A model generated the notes under the pieces. The model was given only the letters and a program-made list of their open reading frames with translations. It searched no databases and had not been told where the DNA came from. Both the position numbers and the translations under genes were made by a program. Positions 35,421-45,362 of a DNA stretch of 64,000 bases are shown here, in pieces (positions within the stretch are counted from its first letter, which is position 1; every line of letters starts with the position of its first letter). The stretch lies in assembly GCF_016599715.1 (NCBI RefSeq), contig NZ_CP067019.1:2604001-2668000 (forward strand), written 5' to 3'. This DNA comes from Acinetobacter sp. CS-2. Lineage in GTDB: Bacteria; Pseudomonadota; Gammaproteobacteria; Pseudomonadales; Moraxellaceae.

Positions 35421-36299
35421 ATGTATTTTTTCCTCAAAGTTATTTCCCGATTTCCGTTGTCTTTTTTACAGCTTCTGGCATCCTGCATTGCAATTCTGCT
35501 GTACTCCTTCAATTCCTCACTCAAACGAATTACTGGCATCAATTTAAAGCTGGCTTATCCAGAACTGGATGAAACAGCCTACCAGGCTCTCCTCAAGAAA
35601 AGCTTAAAAAGTCAATGCATGACGTATATAGAATCAATCAAATGTTGGGGTATGCCACCTGAATACAGCTTAAATCAGATCAAAAATATTTACGGAGAAC
35701 AGCATCTTACAGAAGCCTTAGCCAATAAAAAAGGCGTTATAGTTGTGGTTGCACATTTGGGCTGTTGGGAATTTTTAAATGCATGGCTGAATTTACATGC
35801 CGCCCCGATGATCATGTACAAGCCCAATAAGCATAAAGCGGTGGATCGCTTTATGCTAGAAGCGCGCCAGCGATTGAATGCCACACTTGTCCCCACCGAT
35901 GAAAATGGCGTGCGTGCCATCTTTAAATATCTGAAGCAAGGAGGATTAACGGTCATTTTACCAGATCATCTTCCGAAAGCATCGGGAGGTATTTATTCAG
36001 AATTTTTTGGGCAAAAAACCTTATCTACTACGCTGGTGTCAAAACTGGCCAGTAAGACCCAATGCAATATAGTGGGCCTCAGTTGTATTCGTGATGAAAC
36101 ATCAGGTTTTAATGTGTATTGCTCACCACTATCCGATCAGATTTTATCGAAAGATTTACAAACTTCAGTTGATAGCCTAAATCAAAACCTTGAAAATATG
36201 ATTAATGTTGCACCTGAGCAATATGTCTGGTCTTATAAGCGGTTTAGAAATGTTGAAGGGAATAAAAATCTTTATACATCTCAGGCACTAGATAAATAG
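35421..36299 (+). CDS. LpxL/HtrB-type lysophospholipid/lipid A acyltransferase
   Basis: The 292-residue protein has an N-terminal membrane segment and the HX4(D/E) catalytic motif in VVAHLGCWEFLN, then LPDHLPKASGG (family G-x-x-P block) and the C-terminal YVWSYKRFRN. Such enzymes transfer secondary acyl chains from acyl-ACP to lipid A or related lipids at the inner membrane. It is at the aspS end of the outer-core locus, which fits a role in lipooligosaccharide. Whether it is LpxL, LpxM or a more specialised acyltransferase cannot be told. Start ATG 35421 with AAAGAG 10 nt upstream. Confidence 0.85.
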   Translation: MYFFLKVISRFPLSFLQLLASCIAILLYSFNSSLKRITGINLKLAYPELDETAYQALLKKSLKSQCMTYIESIKCWGMPPEYSLNQIKNIYGEQHLTEALANKKGVIVVVAHLGCWEFLNAWLNLHAAPMIMYKPNKHKAVDRFMLEARQRLNATLVPTDENGVRAIFKYLKQGGLTVILPDHLPKASGGIYSEFFGQKTLSTTLVSKLASKTQCNIVGLSCIRDETSGFNVYCSPLSDQILSKDLQTSVDSLNQNLENMINVAPEQYVWSYKRFRNVEGNKNLYTSQALDK

Positions 36300-36328
36300 C
36301 GATGCTATCTTCACCACCTGTAACCATA

Positions 36329-36402
36329 GAATCATGCTGATAGTGTTTTTTAGTTGAACTAACGCTATTTATACGCTATATACTTACCAATGATTGGTTT
36401 AA
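36329..36402 (+). pseudogene. Decayed partial copy of the small membrane protein gene
   Basis: The stretch aligns with 35050-35130: ATCATGCTGATAGTGTTTT corresponds to the codons for IMLIVF, and after a 1-nt indel CTATTTATACGCTATATACT encodes LFIRYIL followed by TNDWFK, against LFMRYILANDLFN in the intact gene. Stop codons follow. The remainder of 36300-36530 holds nothing else recognisable. Confidence 0.65.
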
Positions 36403-36530
36403 ACACTAATAGCGAAACAGTCTATTTTTACTAAAATAGCATTTTAGGTGTACCCATGATTTTTATCGGTTAATTTATAGAGAGTTAAAGATTAATCTAG
36501 AATAGGGTTAATAAATATAGAAAGCATGAA

Positions 36531-37628
36531 ATGAAAAAAATTTTATTTATTGTAGATGATCTAGGAAAAGGTGGAGCCGAAAAGATAACACTTGATCTGG
36601 CTTACACATTAGCAAAAAATGATAATTTAGTAACTCTTGCTGTTTTGAATTCAAGTAAAAATACCTTAGCCGTTGATTCATCTATTGAATATATTGATTT
36701 AAATATCAATCCAAAATTTGCATTTGGAAAACTCTGGAAATTTAAAGAACTTTCAAAAAAAGAGCAAGAAACCATTTCTTTACTAATTAATGAAAAAAAT
36801 TTTGATCTTATTATCCTAGGTTTTCATAATGGTTATTATTTAGGTAATTACTTAACCCAGAAAAAAAATGTTTGGCATTGGATTCATGGAGATCTTTTAG
36901 AATTTAGAAAGTTCAATAATCCATTAAAGCAAATTAAAGAACATATTCGTTTTTTTAAGAATAAACGCAAATTTGCTAAATTATTTAAAAATAGAAATCT
37001 GATTACAGTAAACCGTGACCTAGAATCTAAAGCTCAAACCTATGCTCAACCAAAATCAACAGTCACCATTGCAAATGGGGTACAAGTATCAGATGACCTT
37101 ATTGCTCAATCTCCATATACTGAAAAAAAATGGGATGTGATTTTTGTAGGACGTTTGGTTCCAATTAAACAAGTAGATCATGCAATTAAAGCATTTTCTA
37201 TTAGTAATCTCACTGGTAAAATGGCAATTGTGGGAGATGGAACAGAGAGAGAAAAACTTGAAACTCTTACAAAAGAACTTAACATTTCTGACAGAATTGA
37301 TTTCTTAGGTTGGATTGATAACCCTCATCAACTCATGCTACAGAGCAAATGCCTTGTTATGTGTTCTCTGTACGAAGGTAGCCCTGTAACATTAGCCGAA
37401 GCAATTGCCCTTGGCGTTCCCATCATCAGTTATAACTCTTCAGCTGGTATTGCAGATTTATTTACTATTGATACTGCAAAATTTGGATTAGTTCCTAAAC
37501 AAAATATTAAAGCTCTTAGTTTTGCATTAGAAAAATGTGTGCAAAATCCTTATAAATATAACCAAGAATGTATAGATAAAGTGTGTATGGACAATATGCA
37601 GAAAAGAATTCTTCAATTATGTGATTAA
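36531..37628 (+). CDS. Glycosyltransferase family 4 (GT-B)
   Basis: The 365-residue retaining GT-B enzyme has the N-terminal glycine-rich motif DDLGKGGAEKITLDLA, the donor-site start VIFVGRLVPIKQVDHAI, IVGDGTEREKL, FLGWIDNP, and the EX7E motif in YEGSPVTLAEAIALGVPIIS. It would add a sugar to the lipooligosaccharide core. The gene is strikingly AT-rich compared with its neighbours, a mark of horizontally acquired surface-polysaccharide genes. It converges on the next glycosyltransferase with a 5-bp gap. Confidence 0.85.
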   Translation: MKKILFIVDDLGKGGAEKITLDLAYTLAKNDNLVTLAVLNSSKNTLAVDSSIEYIDLNINPKFAFGKLWKFKELSKKEQETISLLINEKNFDLIILGFHNGYYLGNYLTQKKNVWHWIHGDLLEFRKFNNPLKQIKEHIRFFKNKRKFAKLFKNRNLITVNRDLESKAQTYAQPKSTVTIANGVQVSDDLIAQSPYTEKKWDVIFVGRLVPIKQVDHAIKAFSISNLTGKMAIVGDGTEREKLETLTKELNISDRIDFLGWIDNPHQLMLQSKCLVMCSLYEGSPVTLAEAIALGVPIISYNSSAGIADLFTIDTAKFGLVPKQNIKALSFALEKCVQNPYKYNQECIDKVCMDNMQKRILQLCD

Positions 37629-37633
37629 AAACT

Positions 37634-38551
37634 TTATTTGCTTTTCATCAAGTATACTGACTTTGGCAAAAGGGTTAGTATAAAATATTTTAATTGTCTG
37701 ATAGTGTAATATCTTATAGATAGAGATTTTTTAACCAACTCACAATATAAGTCATAGTCACTGCCAGTTTGATGAAATTGGCGAGCATATTGCAGTGTAT
37801 ACTTAGAATAAGTTTTTCTTAATTGTTCAAGTTTATATAAATCATTTTCTTCCACCAATTTCTTATCATATACTCTCATTATACCCATAGGTAAAATCGG
37901 GTTAATCTTTTTCCCAATAGTACTAATTCCAACATCTACACGGTATGCCCCCAACTCTTCATCTAAATGATAAATTAATCCTTTTTTAGCCTGCTCAATA
38001 TGTATTTCAATATCTAATGCTTGAGGGTGTAATTCATCAAAATGATCAAACATAAAATCATTTCGGAACATTTTTGATGAATGTGCAAAAAAAGGTAAAT
38101 TTAGATATAAATAATCTAAATCGAATTTACCCTTTTGATGGGTCCATTCTCGCACCTTATTTCCTTCAGCATCAATATATCGCATATCATGAGTACAGAT
38201 GACACAATCTGAATTGGATTCCATGACATCAAATTGCCGTTGCAATTTATTCGGAAGAGCCAAGTCATCCCCATCGAGATGATAAATGTATTTACCTTTC
38301 GCTTTTCTATATACCGCCTTAAGATTTTCTAAAGGGCCAATATTTTTTTCATGAAAAACTGGAACTATAATATCGGGATATTTTAGTAAAAAATCTTCTA
38401 TTATTTTTCTAGTTGAATCAGTAGAGCAATCATCTCCAATAATAACTTCGTACTGAAAATTTGTATTTTGATTTAGAATACTTTGTAAAGTCTGCTCTAC
38501 AAATCTTTCTTGATTATAGGTAACAATACAGACTGAAACCAATATATTCAT
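37634..38551 (-). CDS. Glycosyltransferase family 2 (GT-A)
   Basis: The inverting GT-A protein of 305 residues has VSVCIVTYNQERFVEQTLQS, IIGDDCSTDSTR and the metal-binding DGDD in IYHLDGDDLALPNK. I take ATG 38551, one base after the acetyltransferase stop, with GAGGAA 10 nt upstream; an in-frame ATG at 38569 would overlap that gene by 17 bp. It is the last gene of the minus-strand group rmlB-rmlA-aminotransferase-acetyltransferase and may transfer the sugar they make. Confidence 0.85.
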   Translation of the reverse strand: MNILVSVCIVTYNQERFVEQTLQSILNQNTNFQYEVIIGDDCSTDSTRKIIEDFLLKYPDIIVPVFHEKNIGPLENLKAVYRKAKGKYIYHLDGDDLALPNKLQRQFDVMESNSDCVICTHDMRYIDAEGNKVREWTHQKGKFDLDYLYLNLPFFAHSSKMFRNDFMFDHFDELHPQALDIEIHIEQAKKGLIYHLDEELGAYRVDVGISTIGKKINPILPMGIMRVYDKKLVEENDLYKLEQLRKTYSKYTLQYARQFHQTGSDYDLYCELVKKSLSIRYYTIRQLKYFILTLLPKSVYLMKSK

Positions 38552-38552
38552 A

Positions 38553-39122
38553 CTAAATAGATTCCTCATTTTTTAGTTTTATTTCTAACTCAAGTAAATC
38601 TTTTTTTCTCTCTTTAATTCGTTTTACAGGAGTCCCAATATAAATACCAAACTCTGAACAATTTTTATTTACTAAACTTAATGCACCAACAGCGACACCT
38701 ATTTCTAAAGTCACACCAGGCAAAATCACACTTCCAGATCCAACAATTACATGCTTTCCAATTATTACATCTGAACTCGTCACATTTGTGTATTGACTAG
38801 GCACCATAGGATTCGTCATAAACTGACCACTATAATCATCATTACTACTATAGACCGAAACCCGAGATGAAAGTCCTGCAAAATCTTGAACTGAAATTTT
38901 CCCAGCCCCAATGAGACTCACACCAATCGCAAGATGGACATACTCACCAATTTCTATACCACCATCCCCGGCAGATAGTACTGAAAAATCATCTATACGA
39001 GTATTGCTACCAATACTAATATTTTTACAATTATAATAAGAGGCCTTATCTGAAAGTAAGCAATTTTCACCTATGTAACGAAAGCCCATGGCTTTAATTT
39101 GATCTTCTGTTAAAAAAGCCAT
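38553..39122 (-). CDS. Left-handed beta-helix acetyltransferase, candidate amino-sugar N-acetyltransferase
   Basis: The 189-residue protein has hexapeptide repeats (ISIGSNTRIDDFSVLSAG, IEIGEYVHLAIGVSLIG, VIIGKHVIVGSGSVILPGV) typical of trimeric acyltransferases using acetyl-CoA. It lies one base downstream of an aminotransferase gene in the same operon, so N-acetylation of the amino group made there is the natural guess, giving dTDP-Qui4NAc. O-acetylation of a sugar is an alternative. Confidence 0.8.
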   Translation of the reverse strand: MAFLTEDQIKAMGFRYIGENCLLSDKASYYNCKNISIGSNTRIDDFSVLSAGDGGIEIGEYVHLAIGVSLIGAGKISVQDFAGLSSRVSVYSSNDDYSGQFMTNPMVPSQYTNVTSSDVIIGKHVIVGSGSVILPGVTLEIGVAVGALSLVNKNCSEFGIYIGTPVKRIKERKKDLLELEIKLKNEESI

Positions 39123-39123
39123 C

Positions 39124-40221
39124 TTAATTATCCTTAATTAAATCAATAATTTTTTGCACTGACTCCATGCAAAGATTTGGATATAGTGGTAAGCAAAGCA
39201 CTTGCTCTGATAAGCGTTTCGCTTCAGGGGTGTCTGATTGATATTCTTTATAAACAGTCAAATCAGTCATTATCGGATAAAAATATTTTCTTGCAAAAAT
39301 ATTATGGCGCTTCAATTTTTCAAATAACGCATCACGACTGAGTGGATATGATTCAGAAATAACGATGGGGAAATAAGAGTAATTATCTTTTTCTAAATCT
39401 ATACGTTCTATACAACGTATACCTTTTGTATCTATGAATGAACTACGATAAATATGGTCTACCTTTTGACGCGCTGCTAATGTGCCATCTATATTCTTTA
39501 ATTGCAATAAACCAAGTGCAGCATGTACTTCGCTCAATTTCCCATTCAAAGAAATATCATCTATTGTACTTTCATTCACAATCCCGAAATTTTTTAAACG
39601 ATCTATACGCTGTTTCATTTCAGCGCTATGGCAAACGATTGCTCCCCCCTCAAAAGTATTAAATACTTTTGTAGTATGAAAGCTCATTACACTTAAATCA
39701 CCATATTTTAATAAGCTTTTACCCTGATGTATTACACCAAAGGCATGGGCTGCATCATAAATTAGTTTAAGATTATTCTGATTGGCAATATCTTGTAATT
39801 TCTCTACATCACAAGGAATCCCATAACAATGTACCGGTAAAATCGCGACTGTCTTATCTGTAATTGCCATTTCAACTTTTATCGGGTCAATATTAGATGT
39901 TTGCGGATCAATATCAACAAAGACTGGCGTAAGTTTATTCCAAACTATCGAATGAGCCGTAGCAACAAAAGTATATGGTGTCGTAATCACTTCACCTTGT
40001 TCAAGTCCAAGTGCCTGTAGTGCTGTTACTAATGCAATCGTTCCATTATTAAATAATGAAATATAATCAACACCAAGATATTCACAAAGTTCTTTTTCCA
40101 ACTGCTGATGCAACGGCCCACAGTTGGTTAAAATTTTATTATTCCAAATCTGCTCTAAATAAGGAATCAATTCCTCAAGCTCAGGTAAAACAGGTTGCGT
40201 TACATAAATTGGCTGAGTCAT
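39124..40221 (-). CDS. dTDP-4-keto-6-deoxyglucose aminotransferase, VioA-like (DegT/DnrJ/EryC1)
   Basis: This PLP-dependent sugar aminotransferase of 365 residues has an N-terminal PYLEQIWNNKILTNCGP, the aspartate-containing LIYDAAHAFGV and the Schiff-base lysine in SFHTTKVFNTFEGGAIV. The overall sequence most resembles VioA, which makes dTDP-4-amino-4,6-dideoxy-D-glucose. It directly follows rmlA and rmlB, whose product is its expected substrate. A 3-aminotransferase (FdtB/QdtB) is less likely because no ketoisomerase is present. Confidence 0.82.
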   Translation of the reverse strand: MTQPIYVTQPVLPELEELIPYLEQIWNNKILTNCGPLHQQLEKELCEYLGVDYISLFNNGTIALVTALQALGLEQGEVITTPYTFVATAHSIVWNKLTPVFVDIDPQTSNIDPIKVEMAITDKTVAILPVHCYGIPCDVEKLQDIANQNNLKLIYDAAHAFGVIHQGKSLLKYGDLSVMSFHTTKVFNTFEGGAIVCHSAEMKQRIDRLKNFGIVNESTIDDISLNGKLSEVHAALGLLQLKNIDGTLAARQKVDHIYRSSFIDTKGIRCIERIDLEKDNYSYFPIVISESYPLSRDALFEKLKRHNIFARKYFYPIMTDLTVYKEYQSDTPEAKRLSEQVLCLPLYPNLCMESVQKIIDLIKDN

Positions 40222-40224
40222 TTT

Positions 40225-41103
40225 TTAGTTTTCCACTAAAGAAATCAAATATTGCCCATAGTCATTTTTACTCATGCTTTGACCAATTTCTAAAACTTGT
40301 CCTTTGCTCAGCCAACCATTATTCAAAGCAATTTCTTCTAGACAAGCCACTTTGTAACCTTGACGCTTTTCAATGGTTTCTACAAATTGAGCAGCCTCCA
40401 GTAAGCTAGAATGTGTCCCTGTATCCAACCATGCAAAACCACGTCCAAGCAACTCTACATTTAAATCACCACGCTCTAAATACATCTGGTTTACAGTTGT
40501 AATTTCTAACTCACCACGTTCAGAAGGTTTAACCTGTTTTGCAATTTGAATCACATCATTATCGTAAAAATATAATCCTGTTACAGCAAAGTGTGATTTT
40601 GGATCTTTCGGTTTTTCTTCTAAAGATACCGCACGTTTTTGCTCATCAAACTCAACTACCCCAAAACGTTCTGGATCTTTCACTTGATAGCCAAATACAG
40701 TCGTACCTTTTTGACGTGACACAGCCTGACGCAACATTGGGGTAAAACCTTGACCGTAAAAAATATTGTCGCCAAGCACTAAGCAAACATTACTATCCCC
40801 AATAAAGCTTTCACCAATTATAAATGCTTGTGCTAAACCGTCTGGACTAGGTTGGACTGCATATTCAATCTGAATACCAAACTGAGAACCATCACCTAAT
40901 AATCGTTTAAATCCATCAATATCGTCAGGAGTACTAATGATTAATACTTCACGAATACCCGCAAGCATGAGTACCGAAAGTGGATAATACACCATCGGCT
41001 TATCATAAATTGGGAGTAACTGTTTAGATACACCTTTAGTAATAGGGTATAAACGTGTACCCGAACCGCCTGCTAAAATAATACCCTTTGTTGTATTTGA
41101 CAT
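40225..41103 (-). CDS. rmlA: Glucose-1-phosphate thymidylyltransferase
   Basis: The 292-residue nucleotidyltransferase joins dTTP and glucose-1-phosphate to dTDP-glucose. Seen are [44 protein letters not shown] and [18 protein letters not shown]. The start codon overlaps the rmlB stop by one base (TAATG). There are no rmlC or rmlD genes nearby, so the dTDP-sugar is not destined for rhamnose through this cluster. Confidence 0.96.
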   Translation of the reverse strand: MSNTTKGIILAGGSGTRLYPITKGVSKQLLPIYDKPMVYYPLSVLMLAGIREVLIISTPDDIDGFKRLLGDGSQFGIQIEYAVQPSPDGLAQAFIIGESFIGDSNVCLVLGDNIFYGQGFTPMLRQAVSRQKGTTVFGYQVKDPERFGVVEFDEQKRAVSLEEKPKDPKSHFAVTGLYFYDNDVIQIAKQVKPSERGELEITTVNQMYLERGDLNVELLGRGFAWLDTGTHSSLLEAAQFVETIEKRQGYKVACLEEIALNNGWLSKGQVLEIGQSMSKNDYGQYLISLVEN

Positions 41104-42161
41104 TATAAAGTTACACCTAATCGTTCACGTTGGTAACTGCCATCTTGCACACGACGACACCATTCCAAATTATTTAAATACCATTCAACAGTTTTACGGA
41201 TACCGGTTTCAAAAGTTTCAGTTGGCGACCAACCTAACTCATTCTTGATTTTCGCTGCATCAATGGCATAACGTAAGTCATGCCCAGGACGATCTTTAAC
41301 AAAAGTAATCAATGATTCATACGATTGACCACTACTTTGTGGTTTCAATTCATCCAAGATTTTGCAAATGGTTTTCACCACTTCAATGTTCTGCTTTTCG
41401 TTATGCCCACCAATATTATAGGTTTCACCCACTACTCCCTCAGTCACCACTTTATACAAAGCACGAGCATGATCTTCTACAAATAACCAGTCCCGAATTT
41501 GCTGACCATTACCGTATACAGGTAATGGCTTTGCATCTAGCGCATTTAAAATGACTAATGGAATCAGCTTTTCTGGAAAGTGGTAAGGACCATAATTATT
41601 GGAACAATTGGTCACAAGCACAGGTAAGCCATAAGTTCGATACCAAGCACGAACCAAATGATCAGAACTGGCTTTAGATGCTGAATATGGAGAACTTGGG
41701 GCGTATGAAGTTGTTTCTGTAAATAGATCGGTTGTCCCTTCTAAATCACCATAAACTTCATCAGTTGAAATATGATGGAAACGAAAGTGCTGTTTAGCTT
41801 CTGGTCCAAGATTCACCCAGTACTTTCGAGCAGCCTCAAGTAAAGTATAAGTACCAACAATATTGGTTTGAATAAAAGCTGCCGGACCATCAATTGAACG
41901 GTCCACATGTGATTCAGCTGCCAGATGCATAATTGCATCCGGTTGAAATGCTTCAATTGCTTTCGTGATTTGATCGGTTTCGCAAATATCCATTTGTTTA
42001 AACTGATATTTTGGACTTTGATCAATTTCTTTTAATGATTCTAGGTTACCAGCATAAGTCAATTTATCTATATTTAAAACTTCATGATCTGTATGTTTTA
42101 TCAGATGTCGAATTACAGCTGAACCTATAAACCCTGCACCACCTGTAACTAATATTTTCAT
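41103..42161 (-). CDS. rmlB: dTDP-glucose 4,6-dehydratase
   Basis: This short-chain dehydrogenase/reductase of 352 residues has the NAD-binding [25 protein letters not shown], the catalytic Y-x-x-x-K in [14 protein letters not shown], and STDEVYGDL. It converts dTDP-glucose to dTDP-4-keto-6-deoxyglucose, the branch point for the amino sugar made downstream. It is the first gene of the rmlB-rmlA-aminotransferase-acetyltransferase run after a glycosyltransferase 35 bp upstream. Confidence 0.96.
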   Translation of the reverse strand: MKILVTGGAGFIGSAVIRHLIKHTDHEVLNIDKLTYAGNLESLKEIDQSPKYQFKQMDICETDQITKAIEAFQPDAIMHLAAESHVDRSIDGPAAFIQTNIVGTYTLLEAARKYWVNLGPEAKQHFRFHHISTDEVYGDLEGTTDLFTETTSYAPSSPYSASKASSDHLVRAWYRTYGLPVLVTNCSNNYGPYHFPEKLIPLVILNALDAKPLPVYGNGQQIRDWLFVEDHARALYKVVTEGVVGETYNIGGHNEKQNIEVVKTICKILDELKPQSSGQSYESLITFVKDRPGHDLRYAIDAAKIKNELGWSPTETFETGIRKTVEWYLNNLEWCRRVQDGSYQRERLGVTL

Positions 42162-42196
42162 AACAAACTCAATACACCCAGATCAGAAAGACATTA

Positions 42197-43267
42197 TTAA
42201 TTAAGTACGGAATAAAGAAAATTATTCAATTTATCCGCAACTCTGCAGAATTGATATTCATTTTCAGCATCTTGGTATCCTGATCGTGCAATTTTACAAA
42301 TTTGCTCAGGATGTTCAATGAAAAAAGTAAGATTATCAACCAAGTCTGTTATATCTCCACACTTTGCCATCAAACCATTTTCACCTTGTCGAATAATCTG
42401 CTGAACACTAATATGATCACTCGCAACCACTGGTTTCCCCCAGGCAAAAGCATCTAATATGGCTAAAGGTTGGGTATCATTCATGGTAGGGACAAGTGCA
42501 ATATTGATATCGTTGTAAAATTTTCGTTTATCTTCACCACCAATCCAGCCTAAAAACTTAACTTCATTTTCTAAATTTAAATCTTTAACTTGCTGAATTA
42601 AAGTAGCTTTCTGCTCACCTTCCCCGGCAATCAGCAGCTTCACTTTATATCCTTGTTGCTTGAGTTGCTGTACCGCAGAAATTGCTAAATGTGTACCTTT
42701 ATATTCAACCAAACGCGTCATAATGCCTAAGACAACTGGTTCACTCAGCATTTCAGAAAAAGAGGGCTGACTCTCAGGTAAGTGAATTAAATTTGAAATA
42801 ATAGCCTGTGGTTTTTTAGTTAAATCTATACTTTTCTTTTTTGCCGCTACTGCAACACATTGCCCCACATAAGGGGTAATATGAATAAATCCATCTGCTC
42901 TCAGCGTTCTTTTCACATTATGACTGTGATTCATTGCAATCACAGGGCATTTGATTCGTGCAAAAAATATTGCATTTTTAAACAAATAAACTGCACGTCC
43001 ACTGTGGGCAATCACAACATCTGGACGATAAGTACGCAACCACAAAGCCAGCTTTACTGCTGCTAGCAAATCATAAAACCCTGAACTGTTCAGACAAAAT
43101 TTTGGATAATTTTCAGATTTTAAATTCTTATTTTCCTCACCATATACCAAGACACCCTCATGCCCTTTACTGGCTAAGGCATCAAAAGTATTGAGCATCG
43201 CTTGCCAACGACCACCCGAAGCATCGCCATATACAGTATGAATAATTTTTAATTTTTTCAAGAACAA
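42197..43267 (-). CDS. Glycosyltransferase family 4 (GT-B)
   Basis: The 356-residue GT-B enzyme has an N-terminal YGDASGGRWQAML, a donor-domain start IMTRLVEYKGTHLAI, LIAGEGEQKATL, FLGWIGGEDKR and a C-terminal TMNDTQPLAILDAFAWGKPVVAS carrying the acidic catalytic pair region. It probably adds a residue to the lipooligosaccharide core. The frame starts at TTG 43267 or TTG 43261; no ATG fits the conserved N-terminus. It is transcribed away from the next gene with a 176-bp shared promoter region. Confidence 0.85.
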   Translation of the reverse strand: MFLKKLKIIHTVYGDASGGRWQAMLNTFDALASKGHEGVLVYGEENKNLKSENYPKFCLNSSGFYDLLAAVKLALWLRTYRPDVVIAHSGRAVYLFKNAIFFARIKCPVIAMNHSHNVKRTLRADGFIHITPYVGQCVAVAAKKKSIDLTKKPQAIISNLIHLPESQPSFSEMLSEPVVLGIMTRLVEYKGTHLAISAVQQLKQQGYKVKLLIAGEGEQKATLIQQVKDLNLENEVKFLGWIGGEDKRKFYNDINIALVPTMNDTQPLAILDAFAWGKPVVASDHISVQQIIRQGENGLMAKCGDITDLVDNLTFFIEHPEQICKIARSGYQDAENEYQFCRVADKLNNFLYSVLN

Positions 43268-43443
43268 GAGCCTATAAAGTAAATTTTACCAATTGTTTAT
43301 TGGATCAACATTCTAATATTTTCAGTCTGGAGAAACCATCGTCTCTTTAAAAATAATTCCTTGCATATTCGCTTTACTTCAAGTCTCTGACAAGATTATA
43401 GAATTTTGTTACCATACAAAGTAGATAGAGCAAACGTTCAAAT

Positions 43444-44415
43444 ATGATGAAAAGCAAACCTAGTCTCGCAGTTCTCCTTATTCACGACCAACGGGCTGGA
43501 CACTTAAACCCCAGTCTTGGCGTATATGACTGCCTAGAAACAGCTTATACAACAACCTTAGATAAAGTCGAAACTCCAAGCATAAAAAAATGGCAAATAA
43601 GCATATTGAAAAAGCTCAGTTGGTATCCTCCTTTATTTGATTTTTGCTCAACCATTTTTTTCAAAAAATTTCAGTCAAAGCAAAATATTGACTGTATTAT
43701 TTGTTCAGGCATGCCAAATTTGCTCTATAGCATTTTTGTCAGTCGCAGATTAAAAGTTCCATTGTTTTACGCAGGTGATTTACGCAAAGTAAATGGACAA
43801 CTGGTGAACTGTACAATTACAGCACTAGAACAAAATACTGCGTCGGACCAAGTTGTGCTTGCCACCCCACCAGTTAAAAAAGACTTTATTAATCTGCAAC
43901 AGGATCAACTTGATCAAACCACTGCCTTGCTGATTTTAGGTGGTCCGACAGATGAGCATCCTTTTACATATGACGATTTTGAAAAAATCATCGATAAATT
44001 TATTGCATTTTGTACTCAAAATCAGCTGAAGGGGCTCATCACCAATTCACGCCGCACACCGAATTTAGATCGCTATTTTCAAAAGACCAAAATCCCTGAA
44101 AATATTCAATTGCATTTAGTTCAAACAAAAAATGCTTTATCTTTAGTTCAGCTTATTAAACAGGCCACTTATATTTTTGTCACAGAAGATAGTACATCTA
44201 TGCTGGCTGAAACTATTCAAAGTGGTCGCTTCATCTGCTCAATTTATAATTCCAAGTCTATTTTAGAACCTTTAAATCAGAAATATCTTCAACATAAACT
44301 GATGCAACGACAAAATTTAGCAGCGGACTTTCAACATCCTGATTGTAAAAACACCCAAGCCTTGGATTTAACTAGACCTATTGTTCAGGCTTTTAAACGT
44401 AATTTAGGATATTAA
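43444..44415 (+). CDS. ELM1/GtrOC1-like family protein, putative glycosyltransferase
   Basis: The 323-residue protein has the GT-B-like motifs of the mitochondrial-fission-ELM1 family: HDQRAGHLNPSLG near the start, ICSGMPNLLYS, a central ILGGPTDEH, TNSRRTP, and FVTEDSTSMLAETIQSG. It is a diverged paralogue of the protein at 46170-47060, which has the same SRRTP and VTEDS blocks. In bacteria such proteins occur in lipopolysaccharide core loci and are thought to be glycosyltransferases. It is one base ahead of the next gene. Confidence 0.75.
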   Translation: MMKSKPSLAVLLIHDQRAGHLNPSLGVYDCLETAYTTTLDKVETPSIKKWQISILKKLSWYPPLFDFCSTIFFKKFQSKQNIDCIICSGMPNLLYSIFVSRRLKVPLFYAGDLRKVNGQLVNCTITALEQNTASDQVVLATPPVKKDFINLQQDQLDQTTALLILGGPTDEHPFTYDDFEKIIDKFIAFCTQNQLKGLITNSRRTPNLDRYFQKTKIPENIQLHLVQTKNALSLVQLIKQATYIFVTEDSTSMLAETIQSGRFICSIYNSKSILEPLNQKYLQHKLMQRQNLAADFQHPDCKNTQALDLTRPIVQAFKRNLGY

Positions 44416-44416
44416 A

Positions 44417-45349
44417 ATGATTTCAGTCGTCCTCACTCACTACAATAAGGGTTTATTACTCAATAGAACGATCGATTCATTGCAACCCGAAGATGAAAAT
44501 TTACATGAAATTATCGTGGTAGATGACTGTTCTACAGACCCAGAATGGCCAACTAATTATCAATACTTATTAGCCAATTATCCCAAAGTTAAAATTATCC
44601 AGAATACGGACAATAAAGGTCCTGCGGTTCGCCTAAATCAAGGTGCATTTGCTGCAACTGGTGATTACCTATTTTTCATGGACTCTGACGATATCCTGGC
44701 CCCAAATCGCTTAAATATGTTTTTACATGAGATGCAAAAACAGCAGGCAGATTTATGCTATGCAGAAAAAGTAAAGATTCACGATTTAAATGAAATTCAA
44801 AAACATACTATTGGAACCTGGGAATCTAGCACGACTCCTCTAAGCTATGTACTCGAAAATAATATTATGCAAATGTGTGTCATGTGTACACGTGAATTAT
44901 TTTTAAAGTCTAAAGGCTGTAATGAAAATATATTTATTCAAGATGAATCGCTCGCCCTAAATTTAGCCAAATATTCTCAAAAAATTATTTCTAGCAATTT
45001 ACATAGTGTTTTTGTTCTTTTAGATGAAACGGAAACCAAATCGGTTCGTGGAGAAAATCGTTTATCGCGCCACTTAGAGCAACAACACCACGATATGTTC
45101 TTTACAATTGATGACTTTATTCAGGATTATCCTGACATAAATGAACAAGATAAAAAGCTATTAACCAAAAAAGCACTTTCAACATACTGGAAAAGTATTC
45201 GTCACACCCCAAAGAAAAACTTTTCTGATTTTCTGATTTATTTAGCTGCGCGGATTAATCCTATTCAAACCTGGAATAAACATCACCAAAAGCTTACTAC
45301 ATATTTTAATCAATTAGATCATGTGCGTAAGATTAACAAAAGAGCGTAA
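44417..45349 (+). CDS. Glycosyltransferase family 2 (GT-A)
   Basis: The 310-residue GT-A protein has MISVVLTHYNKGLLLNRTIDS, IIVVDDCSTD and the metal-binding DSDD in LFFMDSDDILAPNRL. It is probably translationally coupled to the preceding gene (one base between stop and start). Its last four codons (AAA AGA GCG TAA) form one arm of a perfect palindrome shared with the end of the convergent deacetylase gene. Confidence 0.88.
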   Translation: MISVVLTHYNKGLLLNRTIDSLQPEDENLHEIIVVDDCSTDPEWPTNYQYLLANYPKVKIIQNTDNKGPAVRLNQGAFAATGDYLFFMDSDDILAPNRLNMFLHEMQKQQADLCYAEKVKIHDLNEIQKHTIGTWESSTTPLSYVLENNIMQMCVMCTRELFLKSKGCNENIFIQDESLALNLAKYSQKIISSNLHSVFVLLDETETKSVRGENRLSRHLEQQHHDMFFTIDDFIQDYPDINEQDKKLLTKKALSTYWKSIRHTPKKNFSDFLIYLAARINPIQTWNKHHQKLTTYFNQLDHVRKINKRA

Positions 45350-45362
45350 TTACGCTCTTTTG
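45337..45362. terminator. Perfect palindrome over both stop codons, bidirectional terminator
   Basis: A 13-bp arm (CAAAAGAGCGTAA, 45337-45349) is followed immediately by its exact complement (45350-45362). Each arm encodes the end of one convergent gene, Lys-Arg-Ala-stop in both. Only four Ts follow the stem in each direction. Confidence 0.65.
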
